Assembly (NCBI GenBank): GCA_903896925.1
Contig: CAITZM010000136.1
Coordinates: forward strand, 1-64,000
From: an uncultured Lentisphaerota bacterium
GTDB taxonomy: Bacteria; Verrucomicrobiota; Kiritimatiellia; CAIQIC01
Direction: 5' to 3'
DNA: 64,000 nucleotides
The position numbers and the translations under genes were made by a program. Positions 52,209 through 61,490 of the stretch are shown here, piece by piece (the first letter of the stretch is position 1; each line of letters opens with the position of its first letter). Below the pieces are notes generated by a model that was given only the letters and a program-made list of their open reading frames with translations, had not been told where the DNA came from and ran no database searches.

Positions 52209-54872
52209 ATGAAAACAATCCTGTTGGCGCTGTGTCTCGGTGTGGCCGCGCTCGGCGTGGCATCGGCGGTGGAACTCCATGTGGCGCCGGGCGGCCACGA
52301 CGCGGGGTCGGGGACGGTCGACAAGCCGTTGGCCTCGCTCACCGGCGCGCGCGATGCCGCGCGCAAGCTCGCCAAGCCGGTACGTGTCATCGTTGCCGAC
52401 GGACGCTATGAAATTTCCGCGCCAATCGAGCTCGGCCCCGAGGATGGCGGCGTCAGCTACGAGGCCGCGCCGGGCGCGCATCCTGTAATCAGCGGTGGGA
52501 AAATCATTGGCGGCTGGAAGCAGGCGGCGAACGGGCTGTGGCAGGCGCAGGTGCCGGAAGTCGCTGCCGGCCGGTGGTACTTCGAGCAGCTCACGGTCAA
52601 TGGCCAGCGCGCGGTGCGGGCGCGGACGCCGAACGAGTTCTGGTTCTACACGCGCTCCGTCCGCGAGGAGGCGCTCGGCAAGGACGCGGGCAAAGTGCTG
52701 GGCAAAAAGGCGCGTCCGGCGCATGCGCAGCAAACCGTGGGGCTCTATCCCGCCGACTATGCAGCGGTGGCGCAACTGACCACGGCGGAACTCAAGGATG
52801 TGAACATGGTGGTGTTGCACAAGTGGGACAACACACGGCGCTTTCTCGATGGTCTCAACCCAGGGGAACAGGCCCTAACCACCTTAGGCGGCGGCATGAA
52901 GCCGTGGAACTCGTGGGGCCGCAACACGCCGTATTACCTCGAAAATTTCTTCGCTGCGCTCGATCAGCCCGGCGAGTGGTTCCTTGCGCGCGATGGCGTG
53001 CTCTCCTATCTGCCGCGCCCTGGCGAGGACATGGCCAAGGCTATGGTCGTCGCACCGGTTGTGGAAAAACTGCTCGTCATCAAGGGCGATGCGGTGGCGG
53101 GTAGGTTCGTCAGGCAGGTGACCTTCCGCGGGCTCTCGTTCCAGGACGCGGCGTGGAATATGCCGCCGGGCGGCTTCGAGCCGATGCAGGCGGCGGCGGC
53201 GATCGAGGCGGCGGTCATGGCCGACGGCGCGCGGCAGCTGGCGTTCGAGGATTGCGAGATCGCGCACGTCGGCGCGCACGCCATCTGGCTGCGGCAGGGT
53301 TGCACGGAATCCTCGCTGCGCCGCTGCCATATCCACGATTTTGGCGCCGGCGGCGTCCGTATCGGCGAGACGCGTATCGCGAAAAACCCGGCCGAGCGCA
53401 CGGGGCGCAATGTGGTCGATAACAACATCATCCGCCACGGCGGCTACACCCTGCCGTGCGCGGTCGGCCTATGGATCGGCCAGAGCGGCGGGAACTCCGT
53501 GACGCACAACGAGATCGCCGATCTGTTCTACACCGGCATCAGCGCGGGCTGGACGTGGGGCTACAACGAAAACCTTGCCAAGAACAACACCTTTGCCTTC
53601 AACCACGTCCACCACCTGGGTTGGGGCGTGCTGTCCGACATGGGCGGCATTTATACGCTCGGCCCCTCGGAAGGCACGGTGGTCACGAACAACGTCTTCC
53701 ACGACATCCACGCCTATTCCTACGGCGGCTGGGGCCTCTACACCGACGAAGGCAGCACCGGAATCCTGTTCGAGAACAACCTCGTCTATAACACGAAGAC
53801 CGGCGGCTTCCACCAGCACTACGGCAGGGAGAACACCGTCCGCAACAATATCTTCGCGTTCAGCAAGCAGCCGCAGCTTGCGGCGACGCGCGTCGAAAAA
53901 CACCTCTCGTTCACCTTCGAGCGCAACCTCGTGATCTGGACCAACGACTCCCCGCTGCTCGGCGGGCCGTGGGACAAGATCCAGCTCGTCACGCGCAGCA
54001 ACTGCTACTGGAACGCCGGCGGCGGCAAGGTGGATTTCGTCGGCAAGCCGTTTGCCGATTGGCAGGCGCGCGGGCAGGACGCCGGCAGCCTGATCGCCGA
54101 CCCGCTGTTCGAGGACGCCTTGCGCCACGACTTTCGCCTGAAGTCCGGCTCGCCCGCGAACAAAATCGGTTTTAAACCTTTCGACCCGGCGCTGGCCGGC
54201 GTCTATGGCGACAATGCGTGGATCGCGCTGGCGCGGAACGAAACCTACCCGCCGCTGCGCATCGCGCCGGAGCCGCCGCCGACCGCGGTCGCCGACACCT
54301 TCGAACACGCCGCCGTCGGCTCCACGCCCAATAGCTTCGAGGCGCACGTCGAGAACAAGGGCGACAGCATCCGCGTCACCGACGAAACCGCCGCGGGCGA
54401 CAAGCGCTCGCTCAAAGTTACCTGCGCGCCCGGGCTGCAGCACAGTTTCTATCCCTACCTGAACTACCACGTAAACTACGCCACAGGCGTCGTCCAGAAT
54501 GCGTTCGACCTGCGCGTCGAGAAGGGCGCACAGGTCAGCTTTGAGTGGCGCGACGACCATGTGTCGCCTTATCAGACCGCGTTGCACTTCACGATCCGCG
54601 GCGGCAAGCTGGACTTTGGCGACGGCGCGCCCATCGCGGTACCCGCCGGACAGTGGGTGCATTTCGAAGTGACGGCCGTCGTCGGCCCGGCCAGCACGGG
54701 CAAGTACACGCTGCGCGTCACCGTGCCCGGCCAGAACGCGGTCGAGTTTAAGGATCGCCCGTGGACGATGCCGAAGTTCGAACGGCTCACCTGGGTCGGC
54801 TACACCAGCGGCGCAAGGACGAACACCGCGTACTACCTCGACAATGTCCGGCTCAACCTGACCGCGCCCTGA
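52209..54872 (+). CDS. GH141-like right-handed beta-helix protein
   Basis: An 887-aa secreted protein. Signal peptide ([18 protein letters not shown]), then [40 protein letters not shown] and [17 protein letters not shown], which is the typical N-terminal pattern of GH141 (alpha-L-fucosidase/xylanase) and related beta-helix hydrolases. Long Asn-rich coils follow ([20 protein letters not shown]), and a C-terminal beta-sandwich of about 200 residues ([20 protein letters not shown]), perhaps a carbohydrate-binding domain. A GH29 fucosidase lies three genes downstream, so fucosylated pectin (rhamnogalacturonan II-like) or algal glycan is a reasonable substrate guess. Specific activity not proven. 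Confidence 0.8.
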   Translation: MKTILLALCLGVAALGVASAVELHVAPGGHDAGSGTVDKPLASLTGARDAARKLAKPVRVIVADGRYEISAPIELGPEDGGVSYEAAPGAHPVISGGKIIGGWKQAANGLWQAQVPEVAAGRWYFEQLTVNGQRAVRARTPNEFWFYTRSVREEALGKDAGKVLGKKARPAHAQQTVGLYPADYAAVAQLTTAELKDVNMVVLHKWDNTRRFLDGLNPGEQALTTLGGGMKPWNSWGRNTPYYLENFFAALDQPGEWFLARDGVLSYLPRPGEDMAKAMVVAPVVEKLLVIKGDAVAGRFVRQVTFRGLSFQDAAWNMPPGGFEPMQAAAAIEAAVMADGARQLAFEDCEIAHVGAHAIWLRQGCTESSLRRCHIHDFGAGGVRIGETRIAKNPAERTGRNVVDNNIIRHGGYTLPCAVGLWIGQSGGNSVTHNEIADLFYTGISAGWTWGYNENLAKNNTFAFNHVHHLGWGVLSDMGGIYTLGPSEGTVVTNNVFHDIHAYSYGGWGLYTDEGSTGILFENNLVYNTKTGGFHQHYGRENTVRNNIFAFSKQPQLAATRVEKHLSFTFERNLVIWTNDSPLLGGPWDKIQLVTRSNCYWNAGGGKVDFVGKPFADWQARGQDAGSLIADPLFEDALRHDFRLKSGSPANKIGFKPFDPALAGVYGDNAWIALARNETYPPLRIAPEPPPTAVADTFEHAAVGSTPNSFEAHVENKGDSIRVTDETAAGDKRSLKVTCAPGLQHSFYPYLNYHVNYATGVVQNAFDLRVEKGAQVSFEWRDDHVSPYQTALHFTIRGGKLDFGDGAPIAVPAGQWVHFEVTAVVGPASTGKYTLRVTVPGQNAVEFKDRPWTMPKFERLTWVGYTSGARTNTAYYLDNVRLNLTAP

Positions 54873-55240
54873 TTTTGCCGCGCGGCGGGCACAGGCCTGC
54901 CCTTTTACACCACCCGTGAGTTGTGTGTGCCGTTCACAGACGTCTGTAGCGGCGGCCTGTGGCCGCCGACGGCGCTCACAGAGCGCCAGAAAAGAGTCTG
55001 TTGCGGTCTGCCCTGCGTCTCCGATTTCTTTGCGCTTCCTTTCCTGTCTCGCCTTTCTGCCGCAAAGCGGCACTCTTCAGTCGGCCATCGGCCCTGTTCA
55101 CACCTGATGGCGCCGTGTCCGAACGCCCAGTATTCGGAAGTCGTGTACGCCGCCGCCGCGGTAGGGTTCTACCCCATAGTCCAGGTTCATCCTGCGGGCT
55201 AGCATGCGCGCAGAAATACGTCAGCTGAAAGGACAAACAG
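54873..55240. repeat. Gene-free stretch with TGTAG hairpin
   Basis: TGTAGC (54945-54950) and a perfect stem GGCGGCC-TGT-GGCCGCC (54951-54967), followed by a GGCGCTC-ACA-GAGCGCC hairpin. The first is a variant of the element at 2391. A GAAAGGACAAACAG ribosome site for the next gene lies at the end. No gene is supported. Confidence 0.7.
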
Positions 55241-55531
55241 ATGAAGAACCCAGCAGGTCAAATAGCGTTGGTGACGGCGTTGGTGGCGGTGGTTTCGGGT
55301 TGCGCCACGTTTCATTCCGACGAAGTGACGGTGCCCTGGAACAGCGTGCCCTCGGTGGTGCAGTCCACGATCGATGCCCACAAGTACGGCGGCGTGGTGA
55401 GCAATGTCGAGATGGAGCGGAAGAAGTGCGGGTTGGTTTATGAAGCCAAGGTGCAAGGGCAGGCAGGCCGGTGCAGCGAAGTCACCGTGGCGGAAGACGG
55501 CCAGCTCTTGAAGTATAAATCGGAAAAATAG
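55241..55531 (+). CDS. Small PepSY-like lipoprotein
   Basis: A 96-aa lipoprotein: lipobox VVSGC (Cys21) and a single domain VPWNSVPSVVQSTIDAHKYG then VEMERKKCGLVYEAKV, ending EVTVAEDGQLLKYKSEK. This is the pattern of PepSY-like (putative beta-lactamase-inhibitor-like) proteins, which are periplasmic and of uncertain role. It lies 12 bases before a small barrel gene and is likely co-transcribed. Confidence 0.78.
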   Translation: MKNPAGQIALVTALVAVVSGCATFHSDEVTVPWNSVPSVVQSTIDAHKYGGVVSNVEMERKKCGLVYEAKVQGQAGRCSEVTVAEDGQLLKYKSEK

Positions 55532-55543
55532 AAAAGGAGCATC

Positions 55544-56056
55544 ATGAAGAAAAATCAGATCAGCCTGCTGGTATGCGTAGGATTGTTGGCGTGTGCGCTG
55601 GGCACGCGGGCCGAGGATAGCGGGTTGCGCCTTGGTGCGGGAGCGAACTATTGGACCGCGGTCAAGAACATCGATGTGGACACCATCGACAAGCATGGTT
55701 TCTCCTTTCTTGGAACCGTACAATATTGGCCATCGTGGATTGGCGTCGAAGCCGACCTCGAATGGTTCAAACACGGCTATGCCGGCGCCGCGCAGGACGT
55801 CTGGTCGCCCCAAGGCTATCTGATCGTCGGCAAGACGCTCTACGGTGCGGTCGGCATTGGCGGCTATTATTCCGATGGCGAGTGGGCTAACAACCCATTC
55901 TACGCCTTCCGCATTGGCGCCGACCTCGAAGTGCTCCCGCGCATCCATCTGGACATCAACGCCACCTACCGCTTCCAGGATTGGTCCTCGCTCAATACCT
56001 CCAACATCAAGAGCGATACAATCATGCTCGGCGTGGCCGCCCGCGTTGCGCTCTGA
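55544..56056 (+). CDS. Small outer-membrane beta-barrel protein
   Basis: A 170-aa protein: signal peptide (ISLLVCVGLLACALGTRAE), then eight or so alternating strands (SGLRLGAGANYWTAV, FSFLGTVQYWPSWIGVEADL, YLIVGKTLYGAVGIGGYYSD, RIHLDINATYRFQDW) and a closing IMLGVAARVAL. The fold resembles small OmpW/OmpA-like barrels. AAAAGGAGCATC precedes the ATG. Function unknown; paired with a PepSY-like lipoprotein and followed by a strong terminator. Confidence 0.8.
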   Translation: MKKNQISLLVCVGLLACALGTRAEDSGLRLGAGANYWTAVKNIDVDTIDKHGFSFLGTVQYWPSWIGVEADLEWFKHGYAGAAQDVWSPQGYLIVGKTLYGAVGIGGYYSDGEWANNPFYAFRIGADLEVLPRIHLDINATYRFQDWSSLNTSNIKSDTIMLGVAARVAL

Positions 56057-56077
56057 GCGCTGGCGCCGGTGTCGGTT

Positions 56078-56146
56078 TGTAGCCGGGATCGTTGATCCCG
56101 GCTTTTTTTGGGCTTTGGTGGGCCGGGATCACAGATCTCGGCTACA
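56078..56146 (+). terminator. Terminator made from a TGTAG...CTACA element
   Basis: First hairpin AGCCGGGATC-GTT-GATCCCGGCT (56081-56103) runs into seven T, an intrinsic terminator for the barrel gene. An inverted second hairpin GCCGGGATC-ACA-GATCTCGGC then ends in TACA, so the whole 69-bp unit has TGTAGCC/GGCTACA ends, the same architecture as the other TGTAG elements. The remaining bases to 56342 hold nothing recognised. Confidence 0.85.
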
Positions 56147-56342
56147 GGGCGGGCTCATGCTTACATCCCATTGCTCCCTTCACTTTGAGCTATGAGGGTG
56201 GGCATTGCCAGGGTCATCCTTTCATGGCGCCGGAAAATTTGATTGGAAATATGGCCAAGGTCTGGACAATGCAGCGTGCGCCAGCGCCGGTGGGGTCGGA
56301 ACAGGCCATGCGTGGCGGGCGCGGGTAACACAGGAGCAAAAC

Positions 56343-57743
56343 ATGAATCGTCGCAGCTTCATCATGACAGGCGCCGGCGCACTCGCAGTGTCGGGCCTCG
56401 CGCCGCTCGCGCTGGGCGCAACCAAATCCAAGGACGCGGCGAAAGCGCCGGCGGCGCCGAAGGCGATCCAGCGGTTCGGCGACGGGCGGGACTGGTATTT
56501 TGAGAAGCGCTTCGGGATGTTTGTCCACTGGGGCCTCTACTCCATCCCCGGCTGGCACGAGCAACACCAGTGGCGGGCGCGGGTGCCGCGCGCGGAATTC
56601 GTCAAGCTGGCGGCCCAGTGGAACCCGGCTCTGTTCAACCCGGAGGTCTGGCTCGATCTGCTGCAGGCGGCAGGGATGAAGTACATCTGCCTGACGACGA
56701 AACACCACGATGGTTTCTGCCTGTGGGATACGAAGCAGACCAGGTTCAACACGATGAACACGCCCTACGGCAAGGACATCGTCAAGCAGCTCGCGGACGC
56801 CTGCCACAAGCGGGGCGTACCGCTGTGCCTCTACTACTCCATCGCCGATTGGAACCAGCCGAACTACCCGAACGAGGGTCGGCACCACGAGCTGCCTCCG
56901 CAGGCGGGTGACGCGCCCGACTGGAACAAATACCTCGATTTTCTCCGCGCACAGGTGCGTGAGCTGTGCACGAACTACGGCGAGATCCACGGCTTCTGGT
57001 GGGACATGAATGTGCCCAAGCACAAGGATCCCTCGATCAACGCGATGATCCGCCAGCTCCAGCCCAAGGCGGTGATCAACAACCGCGGCTTCGACGAGGG
57101 CGATTTCGGCACGCCGGAACGCGACTACGAGAAGGACGAGGCCAACGGCTTCGACCGGCTGACCGAAGCCTGCCAGTCGGTGGGCGTGGAAAGCTGGGGC
57201 TTCCGGCGCGACGAGGATTACTACACCGACCGGCATCTGGAGCGCAGCATCGACCGCTACCTGGCGCGCGACGGAAATTATTTGCTCAACGTCGGGCCGC
57301 AGCCCGACGGTGTGATCCCGGAGGTGTCCGCAGGTATTCTGCGGCGCATCGGCCAGTGGTATGGCTCGGTCAAGGAGTCGCTTGAGGGCGTGCAGCCGGC
57401 TTCGCACCTGACCGGCAACCGCAATGTGATGCTCACGCGGCGCGAGCGCACCCTCTACGTCCACATGAACAAGGACATGCTCGGCGATGGCGTGAAGCTC
57501 AAGCCGTTCAACGTCCTGCCGAAGAGCGCCGTGCTGCTCAACACGGGCAAGCCGGTGGACTGCGTCGTGAACCTGACGCCCGCCGATCATCTGGAGCAGA
57601 AGGTCTACCTGCGCCTGATGCATCTGCCTGCGAACGAAATGGCGAACACCGTCCTCGTGGCCAAACTGGAGTTCGACCGCCCGCTGGAGGAACTCGCCCG
57701 GGCCGGTACCGGCGCCGAGAAAGTCAGCGAGTTTCAGAAGTAA
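56343..57743 (+). CDS. Alpha-L-fucosidase, GH29
   Basis: A 466-aa exported enzyme cleaving terminal alpha-linked L-fucose. A Tat-type leader (MNRRSFIMTGAGALAVSGLA) is followed by the GH29 barrel: FEKRFGMFVHWGLYSIPGWH, MKYICLTTKHHDGFCLWDT, GVPLCLYYSIADWNQP, and IHGFWWDMNVPK with the Asp nucleophile after WW. RDGNYLLNVGPQPDGVIPE is a further family motif. Neighbouring GH141-like and PL9-like genes suggest work on fucosylated pectic glycans. A CAGGAG ribosome site fits the start at 56343. Confidence 0.95.
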   Translation: MNRRSFIMTGAGALAVSGLAPLALGATKSKDAAKAPAAPKAIQRFGDGRDWYFEKRFGMFVHWGLYSIPGWHEQHQWRARVPRAEFVKLAAQWNPALFNPEVWLDLLQAAGMKYICLTTKHHDGFCLWDTKQTRFNTMNTPYGKDIVKQLADACHKRGVPLCLYYSIADWNQPNYPNEGRHHELPPQAGDAPDWNKYLDFLRAQVRELCTNYGEIHGFWWDMNVPKHKDPSINAMIRQLQPKAVINNRGFDEGDFGTPERDYEKDEANGFDRLTEACQSVGVESWGFRRDEDYYTDRHLERSIDRYLARDGNYLLNVGPQPDGVIPEVSAGILRRIGQWYGSVKESLEGVQPASHLTGNRNVMLTRRERTLYVHMNKDMLGDGVKLKPFNVLPKSAVLLNTGKPVDCVVNLTPADHLEQKVYLRLMHLPANEMANTVLVAKLEFDRPLEELARAGTGAEKVSEFQK

Positions 57744-57912
57744 CAGGCCTCTCTTGTCAAGCGGGTCTGGTTCAAGTGCCAGCAGGGAGCGGCGGCTTCC
57801 CCGGTTGCCTGCAAGAACTTCGCCGGGGCCAGCCCGCCGCCGCGGCTGAAACGTCATGGAGAATGATCGGGCTTGACCGGCGGGGCGCGGGCGGGTTATG
57901 TGGAGGCGGTTT

Positions 57913-57986
<74 letters not shown>

Positions 57987-58081
57987 TTATTTTTGGCAAA
58001 ACTGTTTCTGGTGTTGACGTGTGCTGGGACGGCGCATAAAGTCGCCCTGTTTTTGATTCGTCTGCGCTAAGAGGTGTCATT

Positions 58082-58702
58082 ATGAAACGCTGGGCATGGA
58101 TGACAATATTTGGAGTGGCGAGCGTCGCGATCATGGCGTCGGCGGCTCCGTCGACGCCGGCGCCTGCGGCCGGCCCGGGCGGGCTGAGCGCGAGAGCGGT
58201 GCAGCTGAAAAAGCTGGACGTCCAGCCCAAACTGCTGACTCCGCAGTTTCAGGTTACGCCGACCCCGCCGGCCTCGAAGGTGCCGCGCTACTGGTATCAG
58301 ATGACCCTGCATTTCGATACGCATCTGGAGTGGACGGACGACTTGGATCTCCGGTGCTATGTGTTGCTGAAACCCAAGGCGGGGGTGCCGGGGGGCAAGG
58401 CGATGTTGCTGCGGGGCGATGTGACCTTGGTCAATGTGGCGAAGGGCAAGCATAAGTGCGATTTCTTCGTGCATCCGAGCACCCTGATGCGCTATGGCGA
58501 GGTGGAGATGGTGGCGGTGCTGGCCACTAAGTCAGACCAGTTGATCGGTATGCTGAGTCAGCCGCAGAGCCCGAAACGCTGGTGGGAAGACTATCAGCCG
58601 GTGCCTAACATGGTGTTGAAGCGCGGCGACACACCGTGGGCGGTGATCAACTACGACGATTTCGAGCAGGTGAAGGACACGGCCCCCGGGGCTGCACGGT
58701 AA
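58082..58702 (+). CDS. Amuc_1102-like exported protein
   Basis: A 206-aa protein with signal peptide (RWAWMTIFGVASVAIMASAA), a Pro/Ala linker, and a beta-rich domain: PRYWYQMTLHFDTHLEWTDD then LDLRCYVLLKPK, GKHKCDFFVHPSTLMRYGEV, RWWEDYQPVPNMVLKRGDTP. Its position immediately before a PilM-like gene matches Amuc_1102, the first gene, in transcription order, of the Akkermansia Amuc_1102-1098 locus. The role there is structural/unknown. The AAGAGGTG ribosome site supports this start. Confidence 0.75.
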   Translation: MKRWAWMTIFGVASVAIMASAAPSTPAPAAGPGGLSARAVQLKKLDVQPKLLTPQFQVTPTPPASKVPRYWYQMTLHFDTHLEWTDDLDLRCYVLLKPKAGVPGGKAMLLRGDVTLVNVAKGKHKCDFFVHPSTLMRYGEVEMVAVLATKSDQLIGMLSQPQSPKRWWEDYQPVPNMVLKRGDTPWAVINYDDFEQVKDTAPGAAR

Positions 58703-58722
58703 CGACTACGGGAATTTCCGGC

Positions 58723-60426
58723 ATGTTCAAATCGGATCGCATTTTAGCTCTGGATATGGGCGCGAGCGGACTGAAGCTCGCAGAGTTCATTCCGTTGAAA
58801 TCCGGCGGTGTGGAACTGGTCAGGTACGCGGTTGGCGCCCTGAATTTCGACCCGCACGGCGATACCGACCGCCCGGCCGCCATCACGAGCACGCTGTTGG
58901 AGATGATGGCCACCAGCGGCATCAAGGCGGGCCCGGTGCTGGTCTCGGTGGCGGGCCAGTCGGTCTTCTCCAAATTTGTCAAGCTGCCGCCGACGGATCG
59001 CGACAAAATCCTGCAGATCGTGCAGTTCGAGGCGCAACAGAACGTGCCGTTTCCGATTGACGAGGTGGTGTGGGATTACCAGCTCATCGGCCCGGCCGTG
59101 GCCGAACTGGACGTGATGCTGGCGGCGATCAAGGCGGACATCATCCAGCAGATGTTCGAATCCATCGAGGCGGCGGGGATGGACCCGCAACTGGTGGATG
59201 TGGCGCCGATGGCCCTTTACAATGCAACGCGTTACAACTACAGCGAGCTGCCGGCTTGCACGTTGGTTGTGGATATGGGCGCGCGCTCGACCGATCTGAT
59301 CTTTATCGAGAAGGGCCGCGTCTTCAACCGCAGCATCCCGGTGGCGGGCAATGCCATCACGCAGCAGATCATGCAGGAATTCAACCTCGCCTTTGCGGAT
59401 GCCGAGGAGATGAAGAAGGCGCATGCGTTTGTTGCCTTTGGCGGTGCCTACGAGGGCCACAAGAGCGAAGTCGTGGACAAGGTCTCCAAGAGCGTGCGCA
59501 GCGTGATGACGAAGATGCACGCCGAGATCGTGCGCTCGATCAATTTCTATCGCAGCCAGCAGGCGGGCGAAGCGCCGACGTTGGTGCTGCTGGCGGGCGG
59601 CACCTCGATCATCCCCTATACCGACACGTTCATGAAGGAAAAGCTGAACGTTGAGGTGGACTATCTCAACCCGTTCAACAACGTGACGGTGCATGCCAGT
59701 ATTCCGGCGGAGCAGATCGGCAAGAACGCGCATGTGCTGGGCCAGGTGGTGGGCTTGGCGCTGCGGCGCCGGATGCCGTGCCCTATCGAAATCGACCTGA
59801 TGCCGCCGGCCCGGCTGGCCGACCGGGCCTTCCGCCGCAAGCAGCCGATGTTTGTCATGGCCATGCTGGGCGTCATCCTGACCGTGGGCGTGTGGGCGGT
59901 CTATTTTCTCAAGATGGCGCAACTGGCCCACGAGCGCTCGCTCAAGGTCAGCGGCCGGGTGGCCGAACTTTCCGGCGTTGAAACCCAATTGATCGCGGAG
60001 GAGAAACGGATCGCCGATGTGGACGGCAAGCTGCGCCGGTTGCTGGACCTGACTGATCGGCGCACGCAGTGGGTGGATGTGCTCAAGGCGATTCGCACCT
60101 GCATGCCTGACGGCATGACGCTGGTGACCTTGCGGTCCGAGGTCGCGGCCCCGGCCAGCGCGACGGGCGAAACACCGCCGCCGCCAACGGGCGTCCCGCC
60201 TTCCTCGCCGGACGAAATCCGGGCCTTGGAAGCAAAGGGGTTCATGTACCTGGATAAGATCGTAAACACGGCGGAGGACAAGCACCCGGTCCGTCTGTTC
60301 CGTGATGCGTTGCGGGAGCAGGTCCTGTTCAGCAACAAGACCGAAGTGGTGTCCATGCCGGCGCCGAGCGAGTTTGCCCAGGAGTTTGCCGTGCAAATCA
60401 TTTTGAAACAGCCGCTGAGGCCATAA
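58723..60426 (+). CDS. PilM-PilN-like type IV pilus assembly fusion (Amuc_1101-like)
   Basis: A 567-aa protein. Residues 1-350 are a PilM/FtsA-like actin-fold ATPase: ILALDMGASGLKLAEF (phosphate 1), TLVVDMGARSTDLIFIEKGR (phosphate 2), LVLLAGGTSIIPYTDTF. From about 360 comes a PilN-like part: EIDLMPPARLADRAFRRKQP, a transmembrane helix (FVMAMLGVILTVGVWAVYFL), then a coiled coil and a periplasmic ferredoxin-like domain (VDVLKAIRTCMPDGMTLVTL). Two proteins of the inner-membrane platform of type IV pili are thus in one chain. Start chosen at MFKSDRIL, which places the first phosphate loop normally. Its TAA overlaps the next ATG by one base. Confidence 0.85.
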   Translation: MFKSDRILALDMGASGLKLAEFIPLKSGGVELVRYAVGALNFDPHGDTDRPAAITSTLLEMMATSGIKAGPVLVSVAGQSVFSKFVKLPPTDRDKILQIVQFEAQQNVPFPIDEVVWDYQLIGPAVAELDVMLAAIKADIIQQMFESIEAAGMDPQLVDVAPMALYNATRYNYSELPACTLVVDMGARSTDLIFIEKGRVFNRSIPVAGNAITQQIMQEFNLAFADAEEMKKAHAFVAFGGAYEGHKSEVVDKVSKSVRSVMTKMHAEIVRSINFYRSQQAGEAPTLVLLAGGTSIIPYTDTFMKEKLNVEVDYLNPFNNVTVHASIPAEQIGKNAHVLGQVVGLALRRRMPCPIEIDLMPPARLADRAFRRKQPMFVMAMLGVILTVGVWAVYFLKMAQLAHERSLKVSGRVAELSGVETQLIAEEKRIADVDGKLRRLLDLTDRRTQWVDVLKAIRTCMPDGMTLVTLRSEVAAPASATGETPPPPTGVPPSSPDEIRALEAKGFMYLDKIVNTAEDKHPVRLFRDALREQVLFSNKTEVVSMPAPSEFAQEFAVQIILKQPLRP

Positions 60427-61490
60427 TGGAGTTCCTCAAAAAGTATAAAATGTTGGCGGTGGGCGGCGCAGTTGCGCTGGTCCTGTTGATCGTGGCGGGC
60501 GTGTTCCTGTTCCTCAACATCCGCAAGTACGTCACCGACACCGATGAGGCCGATGCGAACCAGAGCCGCCTGCTGGAGCTTGAAAATCGCAAGCCCGCCG
60601 GGCCGACTTCGGAGAATGTCCAGATCACGGCCACCAACGCGGTGGTCAAGGAAGCCTGCCTCACGCGGCTGCTGTCGCATCTGCGGCGGGGTCAAGTGGA
60701 GCCCCGCAAGGACATGCAGCGGCTGGTGTTCAATTCCTTTCTGAAAACCAGCATCGACCAGATGAACGAGGTGGCCAAAAAACAGGCCGTGCTGGTGCCC
60801 CCGAAATTCGACTACGGCTTCAAGACGTACTATTCCGAGGGGAAATTGCCGGCGAACAACGACGATGTGCCGCGGCTCACCGTGCAGGTGCAGTTGGTCA
60901 AAATGTTGATGGACCTGATGCAGCAAGCCCATATTGCGGAAGTGCTGTCCGTTGAGCGGCAGGTGTTCGAGGAAGGGGCGACAGCGGCCGCCGCCGCGGC
61001 GACGCCCTCGAGAGGTGAAGGGGGTCGGCGTGGTGGTCCGGATGTTGCTGCGGGGCCCACCGGTGCGGCCCAGTATCCGCTGGAGCCGCCCGACGCGCAG
61101 GGCCTGTATACGCGCGAGCACTTCACGCTGTCGCTGAAGTCGACCGATGAGCACCTGGCGATACTGCTGAACATGCTGGCTCATAACCAGGAGCAGGCCC
61201 AGTCGCGCCTGTTCGCGGTGGTGACCAAATTGGATATTGTCGGCACCAGCCTGCTCAAGCCCGGCGCCTCAGAGGGCGAGGGTGGGGCGCGTACGGAGCG
61301 GCCCGCCGAGGGTGCCGCGGCGACGGTAGCGGTCCCGGCGACGGCGGGTGAAGGCGGCAAAGTCGACAAACCGCTGCCGCCCAAGACGCGGTCGGAGCGC
61401 ATCGTGGCCGGACGGGACAACATCACGGTGCAACTGGATGTTGATATCTATCGCTTTGCCACCGAGACCAAAGAGAAGGCCAAACCGTGA
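60426..61490 (+). CDS. Amuc_1100-like inner-membrane protein
   Basis: A 354-aa bitopic protein: one transmembrane helix (about 11-31; LAVGGAVALVLLIVAGVFLF), a helical stretch with RLLELENRKPAGPTSENVQI, then an alpha/beta domain. In Akkermansia, Amuc_1100 occupies this place and is PilO-like in fold (two ferredoxin-like subdomains); it is also a TLR2-stimulating surface protein. Here similarity is by gene order, size and topology. An Ala/Pro/Gly-rich insert (about 180-215) and a second one near 275-320 look like flexible linkers. Next gene starts inside its stop (GTGA). Confidence 0.7.
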   Translation: MEFLKKYKMLAVGGAVALVLLIVAGVFLFLNIRKYVTDTDEADANQSRLLELENRKPAGPTSENVQITATNAVVKEACLTRLLSHLRRGQVEPRKDMQRLVFNSFLKTSIDQMNEVAKKQAVLVPPKFDYGFKTYYSEGKLPANNDDVPRLTVQVQLVKMLMDLMQQAHIAEVLSVERQVFEEGATAAAAAATPSRGEGGRRGGPDVAAGPTGAAQYPLEPPDAQGLYTREHFTLSLKSTDEHLAILLNMLAHNQEQAQSRLFAVVTKLDIVGTSLLKPGASEGEGGARTERPAEGAAATVAVPATAGEGGKVDKPLPPKTRSERIVAGRDNITVQLDVDIYRFATETKEKAKP

